A DNA stretch of 64,000 nucleotides from Plastoroseomonas hellenica (GTDB lineage Bacteria > Pseudomonadota > Alphaproteobacteria > Acetobacterales > Acetobacteraceae). The notes below the pieces were generated by a model that was given only the letters and a program-made list of their open reading frames with translations, was not told the DNA's origin and searched no databases. Below are positions 18,506-26,761 of the stretch, piece after piece (the stretch's first letter is position 1; each line of letters starts with the position of its first letter). The position numbers were made by a program, and so were the translations under genes. The stretch spans positions 62,001 to 126,000 of the forward strand of contig NZ_JAAGBB010000011.1 in assembly GCF_018129085.1 (NCBI RefSeq), given 5' to 3'.

Positions 18506-20545
18506 ATGGCAGGCGAAGAACATGTCTCCGTTGCGGTAAGAGATGATTTTCTGGCGCGCCAGACGAAGGCCAAGCCAATTCCTGCGCTTGCTGAGCTGCT
18601 TTGGAACAGCCTCGACGGTGATGCTAGCGAGGTCTCAGTGGAGTTCGTGCACAACGATCTCGCCGGAGGAATGTCCAAGATCGTCGTCTATGATAATGGA
18701 GACGGATTCTCCCGCACCGATGCACGGGCGCTGTTTGGCAATCTAGGTGGTTCCTGGAAGCGCCATACTCGTCAGACGAAACGCACCCACCGCATGATCC
18801 ACGGCCAGGAGGGCCGCGGGCGCTACAAGGCATTCGCTCTCGGTCAGTCTGCCACCTGGAAGGTGTGTTACGAGGACTCAGATGGGCGCAAGGCGTTTGA
18901 CGTCAAAGTCCTGGAGTCTGATCTCACGGACGTAACCATCACGGAGGAGATCTCCGCGCCCGATCGCGGAACAGGCGTCATCGTCGAAATCGACGATCTT
19001 CGGCGGGATTTCAGGACCTTCGAGAGCGAGGAAGGTCTCCAGGACCTGAACGAGATTTTCGCTCTCTACCTCATGAACTATCGCGGCGTATCAGTATCGA
19101 TCGCCGGCCAAAGGCTTGATCCAGAGAAGGCGATAGCCAGCCATCACAAAGCCCCCCTTCCGCCGATCGTAACCACGGACGGCACCCAACATAGCGTCGA
19201 GTTGGAGGTAATCGAATGGAGAACGGATGCGCGCCGCGCGCTGTACCTTTGCTCCGCAAACGGATTTCCGTTTGATCAGCTCGAGACTCGCTTTCACGTC
19301 CCTGGCTTCTCGTTCTCGGCCTACCTGAAATCGAGCTACGTAGAGGAGCTTCACAACGAGGAGCGGGTCGCGCTCTCGGAGATGGACCCTCTGCTCACCT
19401 CGGCGGTCGAAAACGCGCGAGCCGCGATCAAGGATTACTTCCGAGAGAAGGCGGCGGAAAAGGCGCGATCGCTCGTCGACGAATGGATCGCCGAGGACGT
19501 CTATCCATATCGGGGCGAACCGCAAAACGCCGTCGAAAAGGTGGAGCGTCAAGTCTTCGATATCGTTGCGGTTCAGGTTCAGGAGCTAGCGCCGGACCTC
19601 GGCCTTAGCTCGGCAAAAGCTAAGGCGCTGCACCTTCGCATGCTTCGCAACGCGATCGAGCGCGGACCGGAGGAGTTGCAACTGATCTTGAAGGAAGTTC
19701 TCGACTTGCCGGCCCGTAAGCAGAAAGAGCTCGCCACGCTCCTACAGGAGACGACGCTTTCCGCAATCATCACCGCGGCCAAGACGGTTGCCGACCGGCT
19801 GAAGTTCATCTCTGCCCTCGAGTCGATCGTCTTTGATCCCGAAACCAAGGGCCGGCTGAAGGAGCGGACACAACTCCATAAGATCCTCGCCGAAAACACT
19901 TGGATTTTCGGCGAAGAGTATAACCTGTGGGTCAGCGACAAGGATCTTCGCCGTGTCCTCGAAAAGCATCGAGACCACCTCGCCCCGGACATCTCGATTG
20001 ACGACCCGGTGAAAGTGATCGGCAAGACGCGAGGCATCATCGATCTGATGTTCTCTCGTTCCACCCGCCGACACCGGGCCAACGACATCGAACACATGAT
20101 CGTCGAACTCAAGGCTCCAAAGGTGAAGATCGGCGCCAAGGAAATCACCCAGGCGAAGCAGTATGCGATCGCCGTCACATCGGATGAGCGATTTTCGACC
20201 GTCGAGGGCGTGCGCTGGCACTTCTGGCTCGTGTCGAACGCCTATGACGACTTTGCTAGGCACGAAATCGACAGCGGCCCGGATCGCGAGCGACGCCTAA
20301 TTGCAAAAGGGCCTCGACATATCGTCGGAATAAAAACCTGGGGTGAACTCATTGAGGATAACCGCGCTCGCCTTCAGTTCTTTCAAGAGCATCTGCAGCA
20401 TTCAGCCGATGAGGGTGCCGCTATCAAGTATCTCCAGGAGAAGCACAGCCAATACCTAGAGGGTGTTATTGTCGAGGAAGCCGGCGACAGCAACGAGGAT
20501 CAGGCGGCAGCTCGCGTCCCGGAAAGTTCCGGACAGCCTGCTTAG
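18506..20545 (+). CDS. GHKL ATPase fused to PD-(D/E)XK-like (Shedu-type) nuclease domain
   Basis: The start is taken at the ATG 18506 after GGGAGGGG. The N-terminal domain of this 679-residue protein carries the GHKL ATP-binding boxes: E30 and N34 in ELLWNSLDGDA, DNGDG at 63-67, and GRGRYKAFALG at 103-113, as in Hsp90/MORC/MutL ATPases. The C-terminal part has D513 (IIDLMF), then E534-L-K536 in IVELKAP, and QAKQYA near 548: a D-xn-ExK-Q arrangement of PD-(D/E)XK nucleases, close to the DUF4263 domain of Shedu defence proteins. An ATP-gated nuclease in phage defence or repair is inferred. Its stop overlaps the converging SRAP gene by four bases. Confidence 0.75.
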   Translation: MAGEEHVSVAVRDDFLARQTKAKPIPALAELLWNSLDGDASEVSVEFVHNDLAGGMSKIVVYDNGDGFSRTDARALFGNLGGSWKRHTRQTKRTHRMIHGQEGRGRYKAFALGQSATWKVCYEDSDGRKAFDVKVLESDLTDVTITEEISAPDRGTGVIVEIDDLRRDFRTFESEEGLQDLNEIFALYLMNYRGVSVSIAGQRLDPEKAIASHHKAPLPPIVTTDGTQHSVELEVIEWRTDARRALYLCSANGFPFDQLETRFHVPGFSFSAYLKSSYVEELHNEERVALSEMDPLLTSAVENARAAIKDYFREKAAEKARSLVDEWIAEDVYPYRGEPQNAVEKVERQVFDIVAVQVQELAPDLGLSSAKAKALHLRMLRNAIERGPEELQLILKEVLDLPARKQKELATLLQETTLSAIITAAKTVADRLKFISALESIVFDPETKGRLKERTQLHKILAENTWIFGEEYNLWVSDKDLRRVLEKHRDHLAPDISIDDPVKVIGKTRGIIDLMFSRSTRRHRANDIEHMIVELKAPKVKIGAKEITQAKQYAIAVTSDERFSTVEGVRWHFWLVSNAYDDFARHEIDSGPDRERRLIAKGPRHIVGIKTWGELIEDNRARLQFFQEHLQHSADEGAAIKYLQEKHSQYLEGVIVEEAGDSNEDQAAARVPESSGQPA

Positions 20546-21132
20546 CCGACCTGCTCTACCTGCAGCGTCCCAGCAGCAAGCGGTTTAATCAATGTCTGCG
20601 CCGACACCGATGGATCGAGCCAATCGGCCCAGACGGCGCGTTCGAGAATTACGATCTGCCGATCATGATATGGCGCGATGTCGGGACCGGGCTCCATGGT
20701 CAGCATCGTGAACGCCTCACCGACGTCCTTGGTCTCGCGCCAGATGCCGGCGATGCAGAAGATCGGCTCGTCGCGCTTCGTGAACAGCCACTTATCCTTG
20801 CGCTTCTTGCCCTTCTCGGTCGGATCGGTGAACTCGTAGAATCCGTCGGCGACGATCAGGCATCGGTTCGACGTGAACTCGCGCCCTTCCGAGCGGAAAT
20901 TATAGACGGGCCGCTTGTTTGGTCCCGGCCAACTCCAGCGCCGCTGCACCAGGTCGCCCTCGCCGCGCACGCCGTCAGCCGTGCGGATGATCGGCGCGAG
21001 ATCGGTGATCTTGATGTCGTCGCGCGCCTCGATGTTCGGTGCGCCCTCACCGAAGCGGATCTTGATCTTCAGGTCGGCGAAGTCGTCCATGATGGAAGCG
21101 AAATCCACCTTCAGTCGATAATCATTGCACAT
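20542..21132 (-). CDS. SRAP protein (YedK/HMCES-like abasic-site crosslinker), intact
   Basis: The start is the ATG 21132 behind GGAGGACCG; it places cysteine at position 2 (MCNDYRL), which becomes the N-terminal nucleophile after Met removal. The 196-residue SRAP domain keeps all active-site residues: C2, N78 (YNFRSEG), E100 (GFYEF) and H156 (PYHDRQ). SRAP proteins form a thiazolidine crosslink with abasic sites in single-stranded DNA to protect them at replication forks. It is divergent from the second SRAP gene, with a LexA box between them. Confidence 0.93.
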   Translation of the reverse strand: MCNDYRLKVDFASIMDDFADLKIKIRFGEGAPNIEARDDIKITDLAPIIRTADGVRGEGDLVQRRWSWPGPNKRPVYNFRSEGREFTSNRCLIVADGFYEFTDPTEKGKKRKDKWLFTKRDEPIFCIAGIWRETKDVGEAFTMLTMEPGPDIAPYHDRQIVILERAVWADWLDPSVSAQTLIKPLAAGTLQVEQVG

Positions 21133-21169
21133 CGGTCCTCCGTCTCGATCGCCATTGCCTCGCGACATC

Positions 21170-21184
21170 GTTCTTGTTATGTTC
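21170..21184 (+). promoter_or_regulatory. LexA (SOS) box between divergent SRAP genes
   Basis: Perfect GTTC-N7-GTTC (spacer TTGTTAT) in the 59-base interval between the two SRAP start codons, 37 bases from the minus-strand start and 7 bases from the plus-strand ATG. One LexA site could repress both genes. Confidence 0.75.
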
Positions 21185-21191
21185 GCATGCT

Positions 21192-21698
21192 ATGAGCGCG
21201 AAGGTATTCGATTCCGAAGCATCGCTCGACGAACGCCGGACCATCATAAGGCGCGACGGCGGCGATGTTGAGATGGTGGAGCTGCCCTGGGGCCTTCAGC
21301 CCCGCGAGCCCGGCGGCCGCCCCTTCACGGTCGTGCGCGCCGAAGGTCGAACCTTCCCGAACCATCGCTGCCTCGTTCCCGCGTCTGAGTTTCGGCATCG
21401 CAGCCACGGCAAACATTACGGGTTTTCGCTGGCAAACGGCGACTGGTTCTATTTCGCGGGCATTTGGCGACCGGCGACGCGAGACTGGCCTGAAGCCTAC
21501 GCAATCCTGACGACCGCGGCGAACGATGACGTCTCGCCCTATCACGAGCGCCAGATGGCAGTATTGCGTCGCGAGCAGCGAATGGCGTGGCTCGACCTGA
21601 CGGTGCCAGAGAATCAGCTTTTGCAGCCGTTGCCGGCGGGCAGCTTTAGGATCGTGCGTCTTCGAGATCACGAAGCCCAAGCGGCGCTCGCATTCTGA
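21192..21698 (+). CDS. Degenerate SRAP-domain paralogue
   Basis: A 168-residue SRAP-fold protein from the ATG 21192. An upstream TTG at 21174 lies inside the LexA box and is unlikely as a start. Compared with the neighbour gene, the alignment RPFTVVRAEGRTFPNHRCLVPASEFRHR shows that Asn is replaced by Val and the catalytic Glu by His or Arg, and there is no Cys at position 2; only H118 in SPYHERQ remains. It therefore cannot form the usual abasic-site crosslink but may still bind DNA. It has no clear ribosome-binding site. Shared SOS control with the intact SRAP is suggested by the box at 21170. Confidence 0.8.
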   Translation: MSAKVFDSEASLDERRTIIRRDGGDVEMVELPWGLQPREPGGRPFTVVRAEGRTFPNHRCLVPASEFRHRSHGKHYGFSLANGDWFYFAGIWRPATRDWPEAYAILTTAANDDVSPYHERQMAVLRREQRMAWLDLTVPENQLLQPLPAGSFRIVRLRDHEAQAALAF

Positions 21699-21820
21699 CA
21701 TCCTGATTTACGCATTTGCGTTTCTACGGCTTTGAGGGGAAAGCCTTCCCCTGCGTCCAAGCCCTGCGGTCTCGGCCGACCCCTTCTGCAGGGCCTGCCG
21801 CCCCGCAACGCCCCGCAAGA

Positions 21821-21887
21821 GAGTGAGAGTGCGGACCGGGTTTCCGTGACGGGTTGAGGGCTGGGAGAGAGGCTTCCGGCGCCCGTC
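21821..21887 (+). promoter_or_regulatory. Structured leader, copy 1 (before DUF932 gene)
   Basis: A 67-base element ending 13 bases before the DUF932 ATG. It begins GAGTGAGAG. An outer stem GACGGG (21848-21853)/CCCGTC (21882-21887) encloses an inner hairpin GCTGGGAG/CTTCCGGC (21860-21867/21873-21880) with loop AGAGG. A second copy lies before the ParB-like gene at 23188, and pairs in the inner stem change in a compensatory way between copies. A cis-acting RNA or protein-binding leader is inferred. Confidence 0.65.
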
Positions 21888-21900
21888 ATGGAGACGACCC

Positions 21901-23097
21901 ATGACTCAGGTGGAAATTCTGGACGCCGATCGCGATGGGCGGCAGGGCTACAAAGTGGACGTCAATCGCGGCCAGCGGATCGGCCGGGTGTCCTCGGAGT
22001 GGTTCTCGCGGCCTGCGGACGAGCGTTACCTGTCCCTGTCCAACCTCTACGCCGCCGTGCGCGGCCGGACCGAGCGCAGCCGGACCCGGACCGTGGAAAG
22101 CGCGACAATCCGGGTGGAGGCCAGCCGTAACGACGCGGAGCTCCTGGCGCTGCTGTTGCCTGGCTCCGATGCGCCGATCGCCCCAACCCATTGGAGCTTC
22201 GGCCAGCTCGCGAGCCTGGTCGGGGCGCCGGCCGCCTACCTCCGCCAGCTCCCGGCGCCGCTCGCCGGCATCAACCTGCAATATGGCCTCGCATCGCATC
22301 GCGCCGAGCAGGTGAAGACGCTCGAGATCGAAGACGGCCGCGTCGAACTGCGCGCCGTCACCGGCCCCGACTATGGCCGTATCTTCGACCATGAGCTGGT
22401 CGCGGCGGTGCAGCGCATCGCGGGCAACGGCACGGGCGACACGCGCTGGAAGGTGCCGGGCGTCCTCGACTGGTCAACCGGCGTCTACAATCCGCGCGTT
22501 GACATCACCCAGGACACGACGACGCTCTACGCTTCCGACCGCGACGTCTTCCTCTTCCTGGTCGATGACCTCAACCCGATCGAAGCCGGCCGGCTCCCCG
22601 ACGGCTCGCCAGACCTCTACTTCCGCGGCTTTTACTGCTGGAATTCCGAGGTCGGCGCCAAGACGCTCGGCATGGCGAGCTTCTATCTCCGCGCCGTCTG
22701 CCAGAACCGCAATCTCTGGGGTGTCGAAGACTTCGAGGAGATCACCATCCGCCATTCCAAATACGCCGCCTCGCGCTTCGCCCATGAGGCGGCGCCGGCG
22801 CTGACCCGCTTCGCCAACTCTTCGCCGCTGCCCTTCGTCAACGGCGTCAAGGCAGCGCGGGAGAAGATCGTCGCCCGCACCGACGACGATCGCAGCGAGT
22901 TCCTGCGCAAGCGCGGCTTCTCCAAGACCGAGACCACGAAGATCATCGAGACAGTGCTGGCTGAGGAAGGACGCAAGCCCGAGAGCGTATTCGACTTCGT
23001 ACAGGGCATCACCGCCCTCGCCCGCGACAAGACCCATCAGGACGCGCGGCTCGATTTGGAGGGGCGGGCGAAGAAGCTGCTCGACCGGGCAGCCTGA
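21901..23097 (+). CDS. DUF932 domain protein (ICE backbone)
   Basis: A 398-residue DUF932 protein, recognised by YKVDVNRGQRIGRVSSEWFSRPADERYLSLSNLYAAV split across residues 17-55, WSFGQLASLVGAP, GRIFDHELVAAVQRI and RDVFLFLVDD. The family is common on phages, plasmids and ICEs and has no settled biochemical role. It is the first of a co-directional group (DUF932, ParB-like, Toprim, DUF2493) that forms a conserved block of ICEs with this trb/rlx backbone. A structured leader precedes it. Confidence 0.85.
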   Translation: MTQVEILDADRDGRQGYKVDVNRGQRIGRVSSEWFSRPADERYLSLSNLYAAVRGRTERSRTRTVESATIRVEASRNDAELLALLLPGSDAPIAPTHWSFGQLASLVGAPAAYLRQLPAPLAGINLQYGLASHRAEQVKTLEIEDGRVELRAVTGPDYGRIFDHELVAAVQRIAGNGTGDTRWKVPGVLDWSTGVYNPRVDITQDTTTLYASDRDVFLFLVDDLNPIEAGRLPDGSPDLYFRGFYCWNSEVGAKTLGMASFYLRAVCQNRNLWGVEDFEEITIRHSKYAASRFAHEAAPALTRFANSSPLPFVNGVKAAREKIVARTDDDRSEFLRKRGFSKTETTKIIETVLAEEGRKPESVFDFVQGITALARDKTHQDARLDLEGRAKKLLDRAA

Positions 23098-23107
23098 CTC
23101 CCGGAAA

Positions 23108-23137
23108 GCCGGAGATGCGGATCGGCGTGTCTCCGGC
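23108..23137 (+). terminator. Hairpin after the DUF932 gene
   Basis: Arms GCCGGAGA (23108-23115) and TCTCCGGC (23130-23137) with a 14-base loop, 11 bases after the stop codon. There is no U-tract, only CCTTTCC a few bases later. It may be a weak terminator or an RNA-stability hairpin. Confidence 0.35.
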
Positions 23138-23187
23138 TCCGTGCCTTTCCGTCTTTCCTGGTCGTCGGTTTTGCGGCGCTGCCCTCA

Positions 23188-23255
23188 GAGTGAGAGGGCG
23201 GCGCTGCGCTTCGTGACGGGTTGGAGGCTGAGAGAGAGGCTCTCAGTCGCCCGTC
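23188..23255 (+). promoter_or_regulatory. Structured leader, copy 2 (before ParB-like gene)
   Basis: Second copy of the leader at 21821, ending 15 bases before the ParB-like ATG. The same order is kept: GAGTGAGAG, outer stem GACGGG (23215-23220)/CCCGTC (23250-23255), and inner hairpin GCTGAGAG/CTCTCAGT (23227-23234/23240-23247) with the identical loop AGAGG. Here an A-U pair (23231/23243) replaces a G-C pair of copy 1, and other pairs exchange G-C with G-U. Confidence 0.65.
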
Positions 23256-23270
23256 GCGGAGTACATCCCG

Positions 23271-25364
23271 ATGGCAATTGCGAAGAAGAAGATCACCCTC
23301 TCGCCCTCGCGCGACATTCCCTTCAATCAGCTCGTGCTAAGCCAATCGAACGTCCGGCGCGTCAAGGCTGGCGTTTCGGTTGAGGAGCTGGCGGAGGACA
23401 TCGCCCGGCGCGGCCTGCTTCAAGGCCTCAGCGTCCGTCCCGTCATCGACCAGGCCGGTATCGAGACCGGCATGTTCGAGATCCCCGCCGGCGGCCGGCG
23501 CTACCGAGCACTGGAGCTGCTGGTAAAGCAGAAGCGCCTCGCCAAGACGGCGCCGGTGCCCTGCGTCGTCCGCGAAAGCGGGATCGCCGAGGAAGACTCG
23601 CTCGCCGAGAACGTCCAGCGCGCTCCATTGCATCCGCTCGACCAGTTCCGGGCCTTCCTGGCATTGCGCGAGAAGGGCCAGTCCGAGGAGGAGATCGCCG
23701 CCGCCTTCTTCGTCTCGGTCAACGTCGTGAAGCAGCGGCTGAAGCTCGCCTCGGTCTCGCCGACGCTGCTCGACGTCTATGCCGAGGACGGTATGACGCT
23801 CGACCAGCTCATGGCGTTCACGGTCTCCGGCGACCACGAACGCCAGGAGCAGGTGTTCGAGAGGTTGCAGCACGCCTACGACAAGCAGCCCTATGCCATC
23901 CGCCGCATGCTGACAGAGGGCGCCGTGCGCGCGTCCGAGAAACGCGCGCAGTTCATCGGCATAGACGCTTATGTCGCGGCGGGCGGCACGGTGCTGCGCG
24001 ACCTGTTCCAGGGCGATGACGGCGGCTGGCTGCAGGATGTGGCTCTGGTGGATCAGATGGTGACCGACAAGCTGAAGGCCGAATCCGACGCGATCGCCGC
24101 GGAAGGCTGGAGGTGGATCGAGGTCGCGCCCGACTTCGCCTATGGCCACACCTTCGGCCTGCGCCAACTGCGCGGCGAGACCGTGCCGCTCACGGCCGAG
24201 GAGGAAGCGACGCGCGACGCCTTCCAGGCGGAGTTCGATCGCCTGTCCGAGGAATACCAGGACGCGGACGACCTGCCCGACGCGGTCGACGAGCGCCTGT
24301 CGGAGCTTGAAACGGCGCTGGAGGGATTCCAGTCACTGCCGGTTGTCTTCGACCAAGCCGAAATCGGACGCGCCGGTGCCTTCGTCAGCATCGCGCATGA
24401 CGGCCAGCTTCGCATCGAGCGCGGCTATGTGCGGCCTGAAGACGAACTGCCTGTGGAGCCGGAAACCGATGCAGCAGAGGAAGAGGCGCCTCGCGCCGCC
24501 GCGGAGAGCTTCGATTCTGCGGGAGTTGAAGTCGTCGCACACGAGCCGATGGCAGAACCGGAGGAAGACGAGGGCCTTTCGCCAATCTCCGACCGGCTGA
24601 TGACGGAGCTGACATCCCATCGCACGCTTGGCCTGCGTCAGGCGCTCGGGGAGCGGCCGGATGTCGCCTTCCTCGCGGCCTTGCATGTCATGACGCTCAA
24701 GACCTTCTACCACTATGGCTCTGATAGCTGCCTCGAGCTGGACCTCAAGAGCGTCACCTTCGGCACGCAGGCGCCGGGCCTCAACGACAGCGCCTCGGCC
24801 GAGGCGATCCGCGCTCGGCATGAGAGCTGGGCAAAGGCGCTTCCGAAGGAGTCCGCTGATCTCTGGGCAGTGCTTCAGGAATGGGACGGCGACAGCCGGG
24901 AAAGTCTCTTTGCCCATGTCGTCAGCCTGTCGGTCAACGCAGTGCATGAGGCCTGGAACCGGCGGCCCCGCGCCTTCGCCCATGCCGATCGTCTCGCCCA
25001 GGCGGTCGAGCTCGACATGGCGGCGGCTGGGTGGAAGCCGACCGTGGTCAATTTCCTCGGCCGCGTGACCAAGGCCAGGATTCTTCAGGCCGTGGCCGAG
25101 GCGAAGGGCCCGCGCGCGGCGGATCGCATCGCGCACCTGAAGAAGGGCGACATGGCCACCGAAGCGGAAACGCTGCTCGCCGACACCGGCTGGCTGCCCG
25201 AGCCGCTGCGCACGCCAGGCAACGGATCGGCCGATACCGCGCCTACCGGTGCGGCCGGCGAACAAACGACGGCGGAAGGCGGCGAAACGGCTATGGGCGA
25301 TCAGATGACGTCGCACGAGAATGAATTGGCCGACGACGTTTCCCACGCGATCGCGGCCGAATAA
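23271..25364 (+). CDS. ParB/RepB/Spo0J-like partition or nuclease protein (large)
   Basis: A 697-residue protein, much longer than a chromosomal ParB (about 300). The N-terminal ParB/sulfiredoxin-like domain shows SQSNVRRVKAGVSVEELAEDI, AGGRRYRALELL and ENVQRAPLHPLDQF (residues 25-115), followed by the KorB/HTH-type region EEEIAAAFFVSVNVVKQRLKLASVSP. The rest is acidic and Ala/Glu-rich (about 380-440), with a C-terminal domain of unknown role. Proteins of this type sit in the DUF932-Toprim-DUF2493 block of ICEs; DNA binding is likely, partition is only inferred because parA lies 8 kb away beside repA. Confidence 0.85.
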   Translation: MAIAKKKITLSPSRDIPFNQLVLSQSNVRRVKAGVSVEELAEDIARRGLLQGLSVRPVIDQAGIETGMFEIPAGGRRYRALELLVKQKRLAKTAPVPCVVRESGIAEEDSLAENVQRAPLHPLDQFRAFLALREKGQSEEEIAAAFFVSVNVVKQRLKLASVSPTLLDVYAEDGMTLDQLMAFTVSGDHERQEQVFERLQHAYDKQPYAIRRMLTEGAVRASEKRAQFIGIDAYVAAGGTVLRDLFQGDDGGWLQDVALVDQMVTDKLKAESDAIAAEGWRWIEVAPDFAYGHTFGLRQLRGETVPLTAEEEATRDAFQAEFDRLSEEYQDADDLPDAVDERLSELETALEGFQSLPVVFDQAEIGRAGAFVSIAHDGQLRIERGYVRPEDELPVEPETDAAEEEAPRAAAESFDSAGVEVVAHEPMAEPEEDEGLSPISDRLMTELTSHRTLGLRQALGERPDVAFLAALHVMTLKTFYHYGSDSCLELDLKSVTFGTQAPGLNDSASAEAIRARHESWAKALPKESADLWAVLQEWDGDSRESLFAHVVSLSVNAVHEAWNRRPRAFAHADRLAQAVELDMAAAGWKPTVVNFLGRVTKARILQAVAEAKGPRAADRIAHLKKGDMATEAETLLADTGWLPEPLRTPGNGSADTAPTGAAGEQTTAEGGETAMGDQMTSHENELADDVSHAIAAE

Positions 25365-25386
25365 CCCGTCAACGACTTGCGAGACT

Positions 25387-25412
25387 GGCCCGCCGGCGAC
25401 GGCGGGCCTTTT
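25387..25412 (+). terminator. Rho-independent terminator after the ParB-like gene
   Basis: GGCCCGCC (25387-25394), loop GGCGAC, GGCGGGCC (25401-25408), followed directly by TTTT. It ends 18 bases before the Toprim ATG, so it would separate or attenuate transcription into that gene. Confidence 0.75.
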
Positions 25413-25430
25413 CGCATGAAGGAGGCCATC

Positions 25431-26465
25431 ATGGCGGAGAGCCCGCATGACTTGGCCCGCCGTCTCTCCGATCAAGCCGAGGCGGTGTGCCGCCACTATC
25501 TATCCAGCGGTCGGCGCGAAGGCCGCTACTGGCTGGTGGGCGACGTGCGCAACACGCCTGGTCGGTCGATGTATGTCCGGCTCAAGGATTCGCCGAAGGG
25601 CCCTGCCGGCAAATGGACCGACGCGGCAACGGGCGAGCATGGCGATCTCCTCGACGTCATCCGCGAGAGCTGCGGCCTCATCGACTTCAAGGACGTCGCC
25701 GACGAGGCCCGGGTCTTCCTCAGCATGCCTCCACCGGAGCCGGAACCGCGCCAGCAGCAGCGCCAGAGCCCGGCGCCGCACGGTTCACCCGAGGCGGCCC
25801 GACGGCTGATTCGCATCTCACAGCCGATCTACGGCACGCTCGTACAGGCGTATCTTCGGGAACGCGGCATTACGGATTTACGCGGAGCCGGAAGCCTACA
25901 TTACCACCCCCGTTGCTATTATCGTCCCGACGAGCATTCGCCGACCGAGACATGGCCGGCGATGATCGCGGCCGTCACCGATCTCGACGGCAAGATCACA
26001 GGGGCCCATCGCACCTGGCTCGATCCAGGCCGCCGCGACAAGGCGCCGATCGACACGCCGAGGCGGGCGATGGGCGATCTTCTTGGGCATGCAGTCCGCT
26101 TCGGCATCGGCGGCGAGGTGATGGCGGCCGGCGAAGGCATCGAGACCGTTCTGTCGCTCCGGCAAGTCCTTCCTGACATGCCGATGCTGGCGGCGCTCTC
26201 CGCGGCCCATCTCACCGCCACCCTGTTCCCGGACACGCTACGGCGACTCTACATCGTCCGCGACAACGATCCGGCCGGCGACGGGGCGCGCGACAGCCTG
26301 ATCGAGCGGGCGAACGCGGCCGGGATCGAGGCGATCGTCATCTCGCCCGAGCTGGGCGACTTCAACGAGGATCTCCGCACGCTTGGCCTGGACGCCCTGC
26401 GGATGGAAGCCCGGTTGCAGGTCGCACCGCAGGACGTGGCCCGTTTCATGGCGCTGCCGGCCTAG
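25431..26465 (+). CDS. Toprim-domain protein (mobile-element primase-like)
   Basis: The start is the ATG 25431 behind GAAGGAGG. The 344-residue protein has an N-terminal zinc-finger-less primase region (RYWLVGDVRNTPGRSMYVRL, residues 29-48), a linker rich in Pro and Gln (about 103-122), and a C-terminal Toprim domain with GEGIETVLSL (catalytic Glu) and YIVRDNDPAGDGARD (the DxD-type motif). Such proteins resemble phage and plasmid primases and may act in priming the transferred strand; activity is inferred. The gene follows the terminator at 25387. Confidence 0.85.
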   Translation: MAESPHDLARRLSDQAEAVCRHYLSSGRREGRYWLVGDVRNTPGRSMYVRLKDSPKGPAGKWTDAATGEHGDLLDVIRESCGLIDFKDVADEARVFLSMPPPEPEPRQQQRQSPAPHGSPEAARRLIRISQPIYGTLVQAYLRERGITDLRGAGSLHYHPRCYYRPDEHSPTETWPAMIAAVTDLDGKITGAHRTWLDPGRRDKAPIDTPRRAMGDLLGHAVRFGIGGEVMAAGEGIETVLSLRQVLPDMPMLAALSAAHLTATLFPDTLRRLYIVRDNDPAGDGARDSLIERANAAGIEAIVISPELGDFNEDLRTLGLDALRMEARLQVAPQDVARFMALPA

Positions 26466-26599
26466 CCGGCAGGGGAACGGGGCTGCGGGACGCCGTCGTG
26501 CTCGGCGGATGCGTCAATCCATCGGAGGGGGACCGCGCCTCGGCCTTCGAGAGGGCGATCGGCCCACAAGCCGGCCAGCCGGGCAATGGCGGCGGCCGA

Positions 26600-26730
26600 C
26601 TATTTTCCGGCGGCGCGTGCCGCGCCTTTCCATCGCGAGACAAAATAGCCGGCCTTAGCCATCGAGCCCTGCGCTTGCGCTCCGGGTGCCCATCCGTCCG
26701 GCCCGTGGGCTTCGTCGCCATGAAGGCCGC
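26600..26730 (+). promoter_or_regulatory. Second leader family, copy A (before DUF2493 gene)
   Basis: In the 296-base gap before the DUF2493 gene. Stem CTATTTT (26600-26606)/AAAATAG (26642-26648) brackets a GC-rich segment and TCGCGAGACAA (26633-26643). Then come CCTTAGC, a hairpin based on GAGCCC...GGGTGC, and TCGCCAT-GAAGGCCGC near 26715-26730. The same elements in the same order occur at 29941-30064 before a DUF736 gene, with compensatory changes in the first stem. The rest of the gap shows nothing else. Confidence 0.65.
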
Positions 26731-26761
26731 GACGGTCGCGGTCCAACCGACGGAGCATCCC

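Noticed and set aside
21174-21191. TTG start for the second SRAP that would give M-L-C
   Set aside because: It lies within the LexA box, and the Cys would be at position 3, not 2; the ATG at 21192 is preferred.
26498-26761. Upstream extension of the DUF2493 frame
   Set aside because: It crosses the structured leader and has no coding character; the ATG at 26762 matches the domain start.
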